Shown here: one piece after another, positions 1 to 7,806 of the stretch
How positions within the stretch are numbered: position 1 is the first letter of the stretch
Layout: every line of letters starts with the position of its first letter
Source of the DNA: Alphaproteobacteria bacterium
Lineage (GTDB): Bacteria; Pseudomonadota; Alphaproteobacteria; Rhizobiales; Amorphaceae
Assembly: GCA_030431335.1 (NCBI GenBank)
Contig: JAUIJH010000021.1
Location: 1-49,211, forward strand
DNA length: 49,211 bases
Direction of reading: 5' to 3'
The notes under the pieces: model-generated
What the model was told of the DNA's origin: nothing
Databases searched by the model: none
The model's input: only the letters and a program-made list of their open reading frames with translations
Translations under genes and position numbers: made by a program

Positions 1-1115
1 TTAGACCCGTCGGGATCGGCGATGCCGTTCATGACGACGTTGCCACTCTGCATCACGTTGATATCGCCGCCGATGCCGCCGGGTCCGGAATAGTTGTCGC
101 CGGCGCCGCCTTCGTACTGGCCGTTGCCGCCGAGCGAATAGGTGGTGATGGCGCCGATATAGGCGTAGTTGCCGAAGAGGGCCTGCAGCGCATCCGAGCT
201 GTCAACGGTGGCGGAGCCCGTATAGCTTTCGACGGTGATATCGACCTCGTTGGTGAGTGTGATGTCGCCGCCGTTACCGCCGTAATATTCACCTTGGTTG
301 GTGGAATCCTTCGCCTTCTGCACGGAACCGTTGGCGCCGAGCGCCACCGCACTCAAGGCGCCGTTGCCGCCCATGGCATAGGTATAGCTGTCGTCGTCAT
401 TGTATTCGTCGGTGACGATCTGCGCATAGAAGCCGTCGACAAGCACAGGCGTATAGTCGATGAGCGGACTGTCGTCGCCCTGATTGACGGTAAGCGTAAC
501 GTCGGGCGCGTTCGCCCCAGGATAGGGCGTGGTGTTGGTCGTATTCTTCTCGTAGCCGTAGGTCTCGTTGGCCTGCTGCCCTGACGAGTGCAGCCCCAGA
601 ACGCTCGAGATGTACTCGTCGGAACCACTGACCGAATCGCTATAGCTCGGGTTCATGGCATTGGAGATGGTGCCGTCGATCGTATAGGTCGCGGTACCGG
701 TGCTGGAATAGGGCAAGTCGTCGGAATTGTCTGTCCCGATCTGCGCCTGCGTTAGTGTAACGACCTTGATTTCCGCCGTGTCGCTGCTGTCGACGGTCTC
801 GGTATAGGTGTAGGTATTCACCCCGTTGGCGGTGACATCCATGGTGATGTCTTCCTGACCGCCGCTGCCGATCGTTTCAAGCTCCTCCTCGTACTGCACC
901 ATGTCGACGACCTGGGCGACCGCTTGCGTGGGGGAGAAGCCTGGGCAGGCAGCTATTAAGGCGGCTATTGAAACCGAGTATTTTAGCGCGTTAGGCGCGT
1001 TTGCTCTACTCTTGTGCGCAGCAATATTGCGTCGATCAGTAGGTCTTTGCCACCTCCACTGAAAAGAAAAAAGTATTTCGTGGCGCTCCGTTCCGATCGG
1101 TGGCAGCGGAACCAT
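1..1115 (-). CDS. Secreted glycine/serine-rich protein, probable autotransporter passenger (N-terminal part)
   Basis: An open frame runs without a stop from an ATG at 1115 to the left edge, where it is cut, so at least 371 codons are present. About 45 residues after this ATG comes a signal-peptide-like stretch (KYSVSIAALIAA then an A-V-A-Q cleavage-like site). The first 45 residues may be an extended signal region or an over-called start. The mature part is acidic and rich in Ser, Thr, Tyr, Asn and Gly, with repeated blocks such as GGNGGDITLTN and GGIGGDINVMQSG. This style is familiar from passenger domains of large alphaproteobacterial autotransporters. The beta-barrel that would prove it lies outside the window. 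The family call is inference; export is fairly well supported. It lies left of the last recognisable phage gene, so it may be host DNA or prophage cargo. Confidence 0.6.
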   Translation of the reverse strand, partial: MVPLPPIGTERHEILFSFQWRWQRPTDRRNIAAHKSRANAPNALKYSVSIAALIAACPGFSPTQAVAQVVDMVQYEEELETIGSGGQEDITMDVTANGVNTYTYTETVDSSDTAEIKVVTLTQAQIGTDNSDDLPYSSTGTATYTIDGTISNAMNPSYSDSVSGSDEYISSVLGLHSSGQQANETYGYEKNTTNTTPYPGANAPDVTLTVNQGDDSPLIDYTPVLVDGFYAQIVTDEYNDDDSYTYAMGGNGALSAVALGANGSVQKAKDSTNQGEYYGGNGGDITLTNEVDITVESYTGSATVDSSDALQALFGNYAYIGAITTYSLGGNGQYEGGAGDNYSGPGGIGGDINVMQSGNVVMNGIADPDGS

Positions 1116-1354
1116 TTCTGCAATCCTTGGTGGTGGGGGGATATTGAGTTGTAAGATGCTCAGGGACACCAATGGTTGGATTTATATTTAGGTGTCTGCA
1201 CAGCGATCAAATCGTTCTTGCTCGGCGAGTCAATCACGTCAGTTTGTGTTGCAGATGGAACACATTTCAACAGCTCTCTCTGGAATTATTTCTTATGAAG
1301 GATAGAGGCGAGCCTAGTCCATTCAGCTCTTCTGGCGCTATTCAGCCTTGCTGA
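1116..1354. other. AT-richer intergenic region
   Basis: About 240 bp, noticeably richer in A and T than its neighbours, between the start of the secreted protein and the last late phage gene. A 60-codon plus-strand frame here (1172-1354) looks like no protein and has no ribosome binding site. I looked for the 3' half of tRNA-Gln found at the other end of the prophage and it is not here, so this is not a visible attL. Confidence 0.5.
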
Positions 1355-1651
1355 TCACTCCTTTGGCTTGCCTACAATCAGTGTCTGTAGGACACCGACC
1401 TGGCCCTCGACGCGAGCGATGCGAGCCTCGGCAAGCGCCTGTCGCTCCTCGAGGTGGGCATGTTCGGTCTCCATGCGCTCGAGCCGTTTCGGAGGGGGGT
1501 CGGCGATCGCGGACGGCAGGCGCGTTCTCGCTTTTCGCAACCCGTTCACGAAGGCCCACATCGTGAGGACTACGAACACGGCGGCGGTGCCGAGGTTCTC
1601 GGCGCCGATTCCGCCGAGGAAGTTAGTGGTCGCGTCGATAAAGCCAGGCAT
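1355..1651 (-). CDS. Small membrane protein with coiled coil, possible holin/lysis protein
   Basis: 98 residues. Residues about 20-40 (LGTAAVFVVLTMWAFVNGL) form one membrane segment. The C-terminal half is charged and heptad-like (RLERMETEHAHLEERQALAEARIARVEGQVGVLQ), so a coiled coil is likely. One membrane helix followed by a coiled coil fits a holin or accessory lysis protein, but no family is recognised. It overlaps the end of the upstream membrane-protein gene by 29 bp, so both are probably read from one message at the far end of the late operon. Function is inferred from position and topology only. Confidence 0.55.
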   Translation of the reverse strand: MPGFIDATTNFLGGIGAENLGTAAVFVVLTMWAFVNGLRKARTRLPSAIADPPPKRLERMETEHAHLEERQALAEARIARVEGQVGVLQTLIVGKPKE

Positions 1652-2129
1652 CGCGGGCAGCCCTCACAGCGCTGGTGTAGTCGGCAATCGCAAGGGCCGC
1701 ATAGGTGATCATCCCGGTCGACGGCGCGGGCATGTCGCCGACAATCCAGGGCCACGCGATGGTGTGGCTTAAGGCGGCGAAGAGTCCCGCGCCGAGCGCT
1801 GCTGTCGCGAACCTGACGAGTGATGTCGGCCGTCCGCGCACGCCGTTGATGGTGAGCGCGGCGCCCCTCGCGAGAGCCGTCAGCAGGAGCAACAGCGCGA
1901 GATAGATCTCGCCAACCGGTCCGATCATGGCGTTGAGGCTCGCGAACGCCGGCGACGTCCCGAGCGTATTTCCCGGAAAGATGAGGCTGATCCCGAGACC
2001 CGCGATGACGCTGGCCGTCAGCCACTCGATCCGCCGGTCATCGGTGATCTGCGAAATGGCTTCACGCGCCCGCTTGCGCGCAGGCTTGCGCTTGGCGAAC
2101 TCGCGCTCGACCTCCTCGACAAGGCTCAT
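1623..2129 (-). CDS. Polytopic membrane protein, putative holin-like
   Basis: The frame is open further upstream, but the start chosen is the ATG at 2129 (MSLVEEVEREF), preceded by a GGAG ribosome binding site. This gives 168 residues. A charged, basic N-terminal segment (residues 1-35) precedes three or four hydrophobic segments, near LTASVIAGLGISLIF, YLALLLLLTALARGAAL and FATAALGAGLFAALSH. The size and multi-helix layout suit a holin or a membrane-exclusion protein. No enzyme motif is seen. Its 3' end overlaps the following small membrane-protein gene. It is separated from the main lysis cassette by the esterase and the plus-strand RTX gene, so a superinfection-exclusion or other lysogenic role is also possible. 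Confidence 0.5.
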   Translation of the reverse strand: MSLVEEVEREFAKRKPARKRAREAISQITDDRRIEWLTASVIAGLGISLIFPGNTLGTSPAFASLNAMIGPVGEIYLALLLLLTALARGAALTINGVRGRPTSLVRFATAALGAGLFAALSHTIAWPWIVGDMPAPSTGMITYAALAIADYTSAVRAARDAWLYRRDH

Positions 2130-2220
2130 TGTGGGGCTCCTGTGGCGTGGTGAGAAACGGTTGCGACGAGCTAGAATCCCCTTAGATTGTATGCCGCTAA
2201 AGGGAGGAATGAAGTTTCGC

Positions 2221-3168
2221 ATGGCGATACGATTGGACGACAACAACAACGAATTTTACGGCGATGATCTGCCCGCGGTCGTGTACGCGCTCGGCGGCAA
2301 CGACTCGATCTATGGCGGAGCCGGCAACGACCGGATCATCCTCGGGGACGGCGGGGACTTTTACCTTTATCTCAACATGGAAATCGGCGCCGGTGGCGAC
2401 GGGAACGACACCATCCGCGGCGGCAATGGCGACGACCTCGTCCAGGGCGAGGAGGGCAACGACCGCCTGTTCGGCGACGACGGCGACGATTGGGTCTGGG
2501 GCGAAGAGGGCGACGACTATGTCAACGGCGGCGCCGGGAACGATGATCTTGTGGGCGGCGAGGGCGTCAACACCTTGATCGGCGGAGCGGGCGACGACGG
2601 CCTGACCAACAGCTTCGACGCCGGTGATAGCCTGATGAAAGGCGGCGCCGGCAACGACGGGTTCACCCTCTATAGCGCGTCCACTCGCGTCTTCGGCGGC
2701 TCGGGCAACGATATCGTCCGCGGCAGCGACGGCGACGACAGGGCTCGGGGCCAGTCCGGCAACGACACCCTGAGGGGGGACGGCGGCAACGACACCTTGG
2801 AAGGTGGCTCGGGCAACGACACGCTGGATGGCGGTGCCGACAGCGATAGCCTCAACGGCGGCAGCGGTGATGACCTATTGATCGGTGGCCGCGGCCAAGA
2901 CACCATGCGCGGCGGCGGTGGCGCCGATGAGTTTCGGTTCGAGGGCGAGACCGCGAGGGACTGGATCACCGACTTTCAGATCGGCCGGGACCACATTGCT
3001 GTTGTCTCTGAGGGCGTGGACGGCTTCGACGACCTCATCGTCGAGCAGAAGCACAACGGCGACACTGTCGTGTTTTTCGATGGCGGCACCGCTCCCGGCG
3101 ATGATCGGGTGATCCTTGTCGGCATCAGCGCCGACCAGCTCTCGAGCGACGACTTCATCTTCGCCTGA
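2221..3168 (+). CDS. RTX (haemolysin-type calcium-binding) repeat protein, type I secretion-like
   Basis: 315 residues from the ATG at 2221. A GGGAGG lies 13 bases upstream, and in-frame ATGs at 2191 and 2209 are possible alternatives. From about residue 20 to 235 the protein is almost entirely nonapeptide repeats of the type GGxGxDxLx (for example GGAGNDDLVGGEGVNTLIGG), which bind calcium as a beta roll. The C-terminal 80 residues (ADEFRFEGE, ITDFQIGRDHI, ending DDFIFA) look like the usual uncleaved type I secretion end. There is no enzyme domain, and no ABC exporter genes are visible, so export would depend on the host. It is the only plus-strand gene in the distal late region, which suggests independent expression in the lysogen. 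A surface or biofilm protein is the likely role (inference). Confidence 0.85.
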   Translation: MAIRLDDNNNEFYGDDLPAVVYALGGNDSIYGGAGNDRIILGDGGDFYLYLNMEIGAGGDGNDTIRGGNGDDLVQGEEGNDRLFGDDGDDWVWGEEGDDYVNGGAGNDDLVGGEGVNTLIGGAGDDGLTNSFDAGDSLMKGGAGNDGFTLYSASTRVFGGSGNDIVRGSDGDDRARGQSGNDTLRGDGGNDTLEGGSGNDTLDGGADSDSLNGGSGDDLLIGGRGQDTMRGGGGADEFRFEGETARDWITDFQIGRDHIAVVSEGVDGFDDLIVEQKHNGDTVVFFDGGTAPGDDRVILVGISADQLSSDDFIFA

Positions 3169-3174
3169 CGCGGC

Positions 3175-3201
3175 AAAAGCGCGGAGGCCAAGCCCCCGCG
3201 C
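3175..3201 (-). terminator. Possible rho-independent terminator of the minus-strand transcript
   Basis: Read on the minus strand, a GCGCGG / CCGCGC stem (3179-3201) is followed at once by TTTT. It lies between the convergent ends of the esterase gene (minus) and the RTX gene (plus). The U-run is short, so this is moderate evidence only. Confidence 0.4.
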
Positions 3202-3212
3202 GCCGGCGAGCG

Positions 3213-3995
3213 TTAGCCCATCACGGCAGCGTTGAACGCCGCAAAGTGGTCGGGATGGGGCTTGTGATAGTTTTCAGCCGAGCCCGTCGAGACGTCATAA
3301 TCGACGACGGCGCCGCATTGCGAGAACAGCAGGTCGGCCGTGCGGCGCGAGATCAGCTCCGGCACCGTCGGATCCTGGGCATGGGAGCCCATGAACACCT
3401 TCTGGCCGTAGACCTTCTTGTTCCACCATGGGAAGGCCTGGGCCTCCGCCTGGTCGTCCATGAACATCCCGACGATGCCGCTGTTCATCAGGGCCACGTT
3501 TTTGAACCGAGCGGGAGGCGTGTTGCCCGGGCTGGTCGGGTGGAAGGGCTCGAGCATGTTGAACATGACCTCGGCCGCGAGCGAGCCGCCCTGCGAGTGG
3601 CCGAGCAGGACGATCTGCTCCTTTGTCATGTTGAAGTCGGTTTCGAGGATCCCGACGATGCGCGCGATGGCCGCGACGGAGTTGGCGACTTCGGTGTCGG
3701 TCGCGCTCATGTTGCCGGTGAAGGACTTGGCCGGCTGCCACCACGAATTACTGCCGAGCCCGGAGATCGGCTCGAGGATCACTACGCCCGGGTTCGTCAG
3801 ATTGGGCAGAGATTCGGTTGCGAAATCGATCGCGCCGTCACCGCTGTTCACGCCGTGCAGGGCGATGACGACGGTCCGGCCGTTGTGGACGTTGTGCTCG
3901 CCGACGCCATCCTTCGAGTAGAAGTTGACGGAATCGAGGACGCCGTTGCCGTCGTCGGCCATGTTTGCGAGATGGTCGGCGGTCATGGTGGGCAT
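3213..3995 (-). CDS. Alpha/beta-hydrolase esterase or lipase
   Basis: 260 residues from the ATG at 3995, with AAGGA about 10 bases upstream. The nucleophile elbow is GHSQGG at 132-137 (Ser134). A GSHAQDPTVP segment (Asp208) and HPDHF near the C terminus (His247 or His250) complete a plausible Ser-Asp-His triad in the order typical of phospholipase/carboxylesterase-type hydrolases. VIALHG at 44-48 is the usual oxyanion-hole strand. There is no signal peptide, as expected for a virion protein or one released at lysis. It lies between the lysis cassette and the RTX gene, in the same direction as the late genes. A virion-associated esterase that removes acyl groups from surface polysaccharide or lipid is plausible but not shown by the sequence. 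Confidence 0.8.
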   Translation of the reverse strand: MPTMTADHLANMADDGNGVLDSVNFYSKDGVGEHNVHNGRTVVIALHGVNSGDGAIDFATESLPNLTNPGVVILEPISGLGSNSWWQPAKSFTGNMSATDTEVANSVAAIARIVGILETDFNMTKEQIVLLGHSQGGSLAAEVMFNMLEPFHPTSPGNTPPARFKNVALMNSGIVGMFMDDQAEAQAFPWWNKKVYGQKVFMGSHAQDPTVPELISRRTADLLFSQCGAVVDYDVSTGSAENYHKPHPDHFAAFNAAVMG

Positions 3996-4097
3996 GGTCG
4001 TTTTTTCCTTTGAAGGTTCGGCGGCCACAGGGCCAGCCGGGCTGGGAAAGGGCGGCCCGGCGGGTCGGTGTGGCCGGGCGAAGCGGTGAAGGCGGTG

Positions 4098-4319
4098 CTA
4101 CGGGGCCGAAGGCCGCGGGAAGCCGCACTGCCGGGCGAGCACCTCGGCGGTGCCGTCGACCCAGACCTGTCCGGTGCGGGTGTCGGCCTTGATGGGGCCG
4201 GGCAGCGGGCGGAATATCCCGCAGCCGCCTGAGACGGTCGCCGGCTTGGTGCCTGTCATGTTGCAGCCGGCGAGGGGGAGCGCGGCGGCGAGGGTGAGAA
4301 GCGTGAGGCGGGCGATCAC
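4098..4319 (-). CDS. Outer-membrane lipoprotein, Rz1-like o-spanin
   Basis: 73 residues from a GTG at 4319 that overlaps the stop of the preceding gene as GTGA. The N terminus is a lipoprotein signal with the lipobox LAGC at 16-19, so Cys19 would be acylated. The short mature part contains several prolines and three more cysteines. A small lipoprotein directly after and overlapping a one-helix membrane protein, itself after the endolysin, is the layout of Rz/Rz1 spanin pairs, which fuse inner and outer membranes in the last step of lysis. Assignment rests on lipobox, size and context; Rz1 proteins share little sequence. Confidence 0.7.
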   Translation of the reverse strand: MIARLTLLTLAAALPLAGCNMTGTKPATVSGGCGIFRPLPGPIKADTRTGQVWVDGTAEVLARQCGFPRPSAP

Positions 4320-4582
4320 AGGGCGTTGCCCATGTCGCATTTGCCGGCGGTGTGATCCCACCGGCCGCCGGCTCCGATGCAATGCTCGACCTCGTGCCAG
4401 GTCCCGAGCGACTCGCCCTGCGCCTGTTGGTCCTGCCGGGCGATGCTTTCGCGCACGCGCTGTGCACCGCTGCGCTCGCCGTGGAGGTAGACGGAGCCGA
4501 TGAGGGCGAGGGCGACAGCGGCGACCACGATGGCGGCCACCATCCGCGGCCGGGCCGTGATGAGGGCAAGGAGCGTGGACAT
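4316..4582 (-). CDS. Inner-membrane spanin, Rz-like
   Basis: 88 residues from the ATG at 4582, which overlaps the endolysin stop as TGATG; a GTG one codon upstream is also possible. Residues about 14-33 (MVAAIVVAAVALALIGSVYL) form one N-terminal membrane segment. A hydrophilic periplasmic part follows (HGERSGAQRVRESIARQDQQ) and could form a short coiled coil. The C-terminal third has two cysteines flanking GAGGRWDHTAGK. Size, topology and the overlap with the downstream lipoprotein gene support an i-spanin. It is shorter than lambda Rz (153 residues), and the Cys-containing tail is not a feature I know for the family. Confidence 0.6.
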   Translation of the reverse strand: MSTLLALITARPRMVAAIVVAAVALALIGSVYLHGERSGAQRVRESIARQDQQAQGESLGTWHEVEHCIGAGGRWDHTAGKCDMGNAL

Positions 4583-5541
4583 CACAGCGTATCCTCGCCA
4601 GCGAGACCTTCGGCGCGGCGGATCGCGAAGCGCCAGAGGAGAAAGCCGCCGGCGCCGAGCACCAGGGCGAGCACCAGCACCAGGCCGAACACGGTGCCAT
4701 CATTAAGCGACTGGACGTTCCGGGCCGCATCCGTGCCAGCGCTGACAATTGCCCCGGCGCCAACCACTGCGCCGCCAGCGGCGACGGGCGTTGCGGCCTT
4801 GGCGCCGGCGTCGCGCTTTTCCTGGCGCTGCCGGCGGGCCTCGACGGCGGCGGCGAGGGCGGCGAGCATTGCAGCGTCGGCGACGCCATCAGCTTCGAGG
4901 CCGCGGCGGGCCTCGAAGCGCATCACGGCATCGCGGGTGCGGCCGCCGAAGTTGCCGTCGACCTGGAGCTCGTAGTTGAGGAAGTTGAGGTCGCGTTGCA
5001 GCGCCGCGACGTCCTCGCCGCGGGCGCCGAGGCGCAGGACGCGGACGCCGAGGGGCGCTTCGTCGAACGTCTCGCGGGGGCCGCTGCCCTGCGGAGGTTC
5101 CGCGCCAGGCGGCCAGCGGATGCCGTCGGGCAGGATCGAGGCGGTGCGGAAGACCGAGCGGCGCACCTCGTTGGAGACGTTGCCGTTGATCACCGTCACG
5201 GTCGCGCCATCGGCGCTGACGCTCTCGACGATGCCGACGTGGCCGTAGAGCGGATCGGATCCGCGAGGGAAGACCACAATGGCGCCAGGCACGGGCGTGT
5301 CGAGCCGGGTGCCGTATCGGGTGAAGGAGCGCGCCAGCGCCGATCGGGTAGAGGGATAGCCGGCGTGCACGAGAGCGCCGTTGACGGCGACGGCGCACCA
5401 GGCGTCCTCGTCGTTGTTCCACCAGTCGATCCCGGCCTCGCGGCCCCAGGCGACGATCAGCGGGTTGTGCTGCGGCCCGGCGATCTCCTTCAGCCCGATG
5501 TGGTTGGCGAGGTAGTCGAGCCACGGGACGTTCGCTGCCAT
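4582..5541 (-). CDS. Endolysin: Cys/His peptidoglycan hydrolase + PG-binding domain + C-terminal membrane anchor
   Basis: 319 residues from the ATG at 5541, with GGAGG five to six bases upstream. Residues 5-140 match the CHAP/NlpC-like amidase type found in phage lysins: Cys49 in DEDAWCAVAVNG, His101 in LYGHVGIVES and Asn120 in VINGN. Residues 166-230 form a PG_binding_1 domain (LRLGARGEDVAALQRDLNFL, VDGNFGGRTRDAVMRFEARRG). An Ala/Arg/Glu-rich linker is followed by one strong membrane helix at about 284-304 and a basic tail. There is no N-terminal signal. The C-terminal helix is unusual for an endolysin and suggests tethering to the inner membrane, with holin-dependent or pinholin-type release (inference). 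It is first in the lysis cassette, overlapping the i-spanin. Confidence 0.85.
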   Translation of the reverse strand: MAANVPWLDYLANHIGLKEIAGPQHNPLIVAWGREAGIDWWNNDEDAWCAVAVNGALVHAGYPSTRSALARSFTRYGTRLDTPVPGAIVVFPRGSDPLYGHVGIVESVSADGATVTVINGNVSNEVRRSVFRTASILPDGIRWPPGAEPPQGSGPRETFDEAPLGVRVLRLGARGEDVAALQRDLNFLNYELQVDGNFGGRTRDAVMRFEARRGLEADGVADAAMLAALAAAVEARRQRQEKRDAGAKAATPVAAGGAVVGAGAIVSAGTDAARNVQSLNDGTVFGLVLVLALVLGAGGFLLWRFAIRRAEGLAGEDTL

Positions 5542-5634
5542 GGTGCCTCCAGGCATGAAGCGCAGGACGGCGCCCCGGCGGGCAAGCCCGCCAGGTGGAA
5601 GCCGTTCCTGGTATGGAAGGGGTAGGGCGCCCGG

Positions 5635-7806
5635 TCAGGCGACCGCGACGCCGGTGATGCTGGTCGCCACCGCGGCGGCGGTGGCGCTGTTCACGATGAT
5701 GCGCTCGAGCGCGGCGGTGATCGTCACGTCACCGCCATCCTGGGTGACGGTGACCGGGCCGATGTTGGCCCAATCGCCGAGGTCGATCACGTCGCTCGGG
5801 TCGTAGTGGGTGATTGTCTGGAGCCGCGCGGTGCGGCTGATAACGAACGTATCGCTGCCCGCCCCGCCGGCCGCCTGGTTCGATCCGCCGTCGAGGACAA
5901 GCCGGTCGTTGCCGGCGCCGCCCTCCATCGTGTCGTCGCCCGGGCCGGCGATGAGCGTGTCGGCGCCGCCGATGCCCTGCAGCAGATCGTTGCCGGGACC
6001 GCCAGAGATGAGATCGCCGGCAGAGCCGCCGCGCATCTCATCGTCGCCGGCACCGCCGTGCCACTCCTGCGGCGACGAGCGCCAGGTCCAGAGGTAATCG
6101 TTGCCCGGGCCGGCATAGACGACATAGGCGCCGTAGATGTCCTCGATGCGGTCGTCGCCCTCGCCGAGGTGCATGGTCAGGTTGAAGCTCGCGTTGAGGT
6201 CCTGGATGTCGAAGGTGTTGTCCAATCCGTTCGCATAGATGGTGAACGTGTCCTTGGCCCCGGCGAGGTGGTGCGGCACGCCGATGTCCTTGACGCCGAA
6301 GGGCACACGTAAAACGTCGTGCTGGACGCCAGGCTGCACCCAGACCTTCTTGGCGCCGCGCGGCAGGTGTTCTGGCTTGAGGTCGGCATAGGCAACGTAG
6401 GCGCGACCGACCTTCGTCTTGGTCTGCTCGGCGGCGCCGAGGTAGACGGCGAAGGGCGTCGGAGCGCTGATGTCGACGCCTTCCTCGACGATGAGGAGCC
6501 CCCATCCCTGCGCGCTGGCGAGGAGTGCGGCGCGGTCGGCGGCCATGCCGGCGGGGTTCTGCGGCGCGAGGTTCTCTTGCGTCCAGGGGTCGGCGGCGAG
6601 GTCAAAATACTCGGTGGAGCCGTCGGAGTAGACGGTGATGCGGTGGGTGTCAGTGCGGCCCGAGGCGCCGCTGTACCAAGCCGAGAGGATCATGCGCTCG
6701 GGCGCGTCGCCACCTTCGACGGCGGCCTTGAGCGAGACGCCGGCATGATGCGACGGCACATCGAGCCCGGCGAGGTCGAGAAGCGTCGGGCCGACGTCCA
6801 TCACGCTGACGGGGCGCGTCACCACACGGCCGCCTGCGCTGTCGGGGTCGCAGATGACGAGCGGGACGGCGCACGACTGCTCCCAGAGGGTGAACTTCTG
6901 GAAGTGGCCGTGGCTCCAGAGTTCGTAGCCGTGGTCGGAGAAGAAGGTGATGATGGTGTTGTCGTCGTGGTCGCTCGCCTCGAGGGCGTCGAGGACGCGG
7001 CCGAGCTGATAATCGAGGTGCATGACGGCGGCGAGATAGTTGCCGACGTCGCCCTTCCAGCTCTCGAGCTGCGCGGCCGACCAGGTCGACGGCGGCGTCG
7101 TCGGCTTGTTGACGAACACGTCGGTCGCGAAGGAGGCCGTCTGCCAGCCGTCCTCCCAATCCGCCGGCGGGGTGAGGTTGTCGTAGTCGACGGCCTCGAA
7201 GAACCGGATCGGCGCGTTGCGGGGCTCGTGCGGATGGAAGAAGCCGCATTCGAAGTAAAAGGGCCGGTCCTCGGCATAGTTCGCGATGAAGGTCTCGAAG
7301 GTCGCGGCGACCTGCGCGTCGAAGAACTCGGCGTCGCCGGTCGCAAAGCCGAGGCCGCCAAGCGCGCCGCCGAAGTTGGTGGTGGCGTGCTCACCGGCGT
7401 TCGGGCCGACGGAGAGGATCGTCGGCACCTGGTCGTAGAGGGGGAAGGTCCAGGGTGCGGGGTCGGCGCCATAGCCTTCGCCGGTGTTGTGGTGGACCTT
7501 GCCGATGGAGCCCATGAAGTAGCCAGCCTGGCGGAAGGCCATCGGCCAGAGCTGGTCGACGGTGAGCACGGTCTCGGTCGGTGTAAAATTGTTGAAGATG
7601 CCGGTCTGCCAGGGCGTATAGCCGGAGAGGGTGGCGGCGCGGGTCGGGTGGCAGACGGCGATCGGCGCGAAGGCGTTGGCGAACTTCGTGCCGCGCGCGA
7701 GGAGGCGGTCGAAGTTCGGCGTCGGCACGGTGACGCCCCAGCGGGTGCGATAGCGATCCCAGTCGTAGAGATCGTCGGCGCAGATGAGGAGGACGTTCTT
7801 GGCCAT
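5635..7806 (-). CDS. Sulfatase fused to RTX-type repeats, probable virion depolymerase-type protein
   Basis: 723 residues from the ATG at 7806, which overlaps the upstream stop as TGATG. Residues 1 to about 430 are a type I sulfatase of the iduronate-2-sulfatase-like branch. Asp11-Asp12 are metal ligands. The formylglycine signature C-x-P-x-R is CHPTR at 52-56. SIGKVHH near 100, and SDHGYELWSHGHFQKFTLWE near 290-310, supply the conserved Lys and His residues. After a linker, about residues 540-660 hold RTX nonapeptides (GGAGDDEMRGGS, GGPGNDLLQGIGGADTLIAG), followed by a beta-rich end. Activity would need a formylglycine-generating enzyme, and none is in the window. The gene sits between the fibre genes and the lysis cassette and is coupled to the upstream fibre-like gene, so it is probably attached to the tail or released at lysis. 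The likely substrate is a sulfated surface polysaccharide (inference). Confidence 0.88.
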   Translation of the reverse strand: MAKNVLLICADDLYDWDRYRTRWGVTVPTPNFDRLLARGTKFANAFAPIAVCHPTRAATLSGYTPWQTGIFNNFTPTETVLTVDQLWPMAFRQAGYFMGSIGKVHHNTGEGYGADPAPWTFPLYDQVPTILSVGPNAGEHATTNFGGALGGLGFATGDAEFFDAQVAATFETFIANYAEDRPFYFECGFFHPHEPRNAPIRFFEAVDYDNLTPPADWEDGWQTASFATDVFVNKPTTPPSTWSAAQLESWKGDVGNYLAAVMHLDYQLGRVLDALEASDHDDNTIITFFSDHGYELWSHGHFQKFTLWEQSCAVPLVICDPDSAGGRVVTRPVSVMDVGPTLLDLAGLDVPSHHAGVSLKAAVEGGDAPERMILSAWYSGASGRTDTHRITVYSDGSTEYFDLAADPWTQENLAPQNPAGMAADRAALLASAQGWGLLIVEEGVDISAPTPFAVYLGAAEQTKTKVGRAYVAYADLKPEHLPRGAKKVWVQPGVQHDVLRVPFGVKDIGVPHHLAGAKDTFTIYANGLDNTFDIQDLNASFNLTMHLGEGDDRIEDIYGAYVVYAGPGNDYLWTWRSSPQEWHGGAGDDEMRGGSAGDLISGGPGNDLLQGIGGADTLIAGPGDDTMEGGAGNDRLVLDGGSNQAAGGAGSDTFVISRTARLQTITHYDPSDVIDLGDWANIGPVTVTQDGGDVTITAALERIIVNSATAAAVATSITGVAVA

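Noticed and set aside
1172..1354. 60-codon plus-strand frame before the holin-like genes
   Set aside because: No ribosome binding site, low-complexity composition and no coding bias; it lies in an AT-rich spacer.
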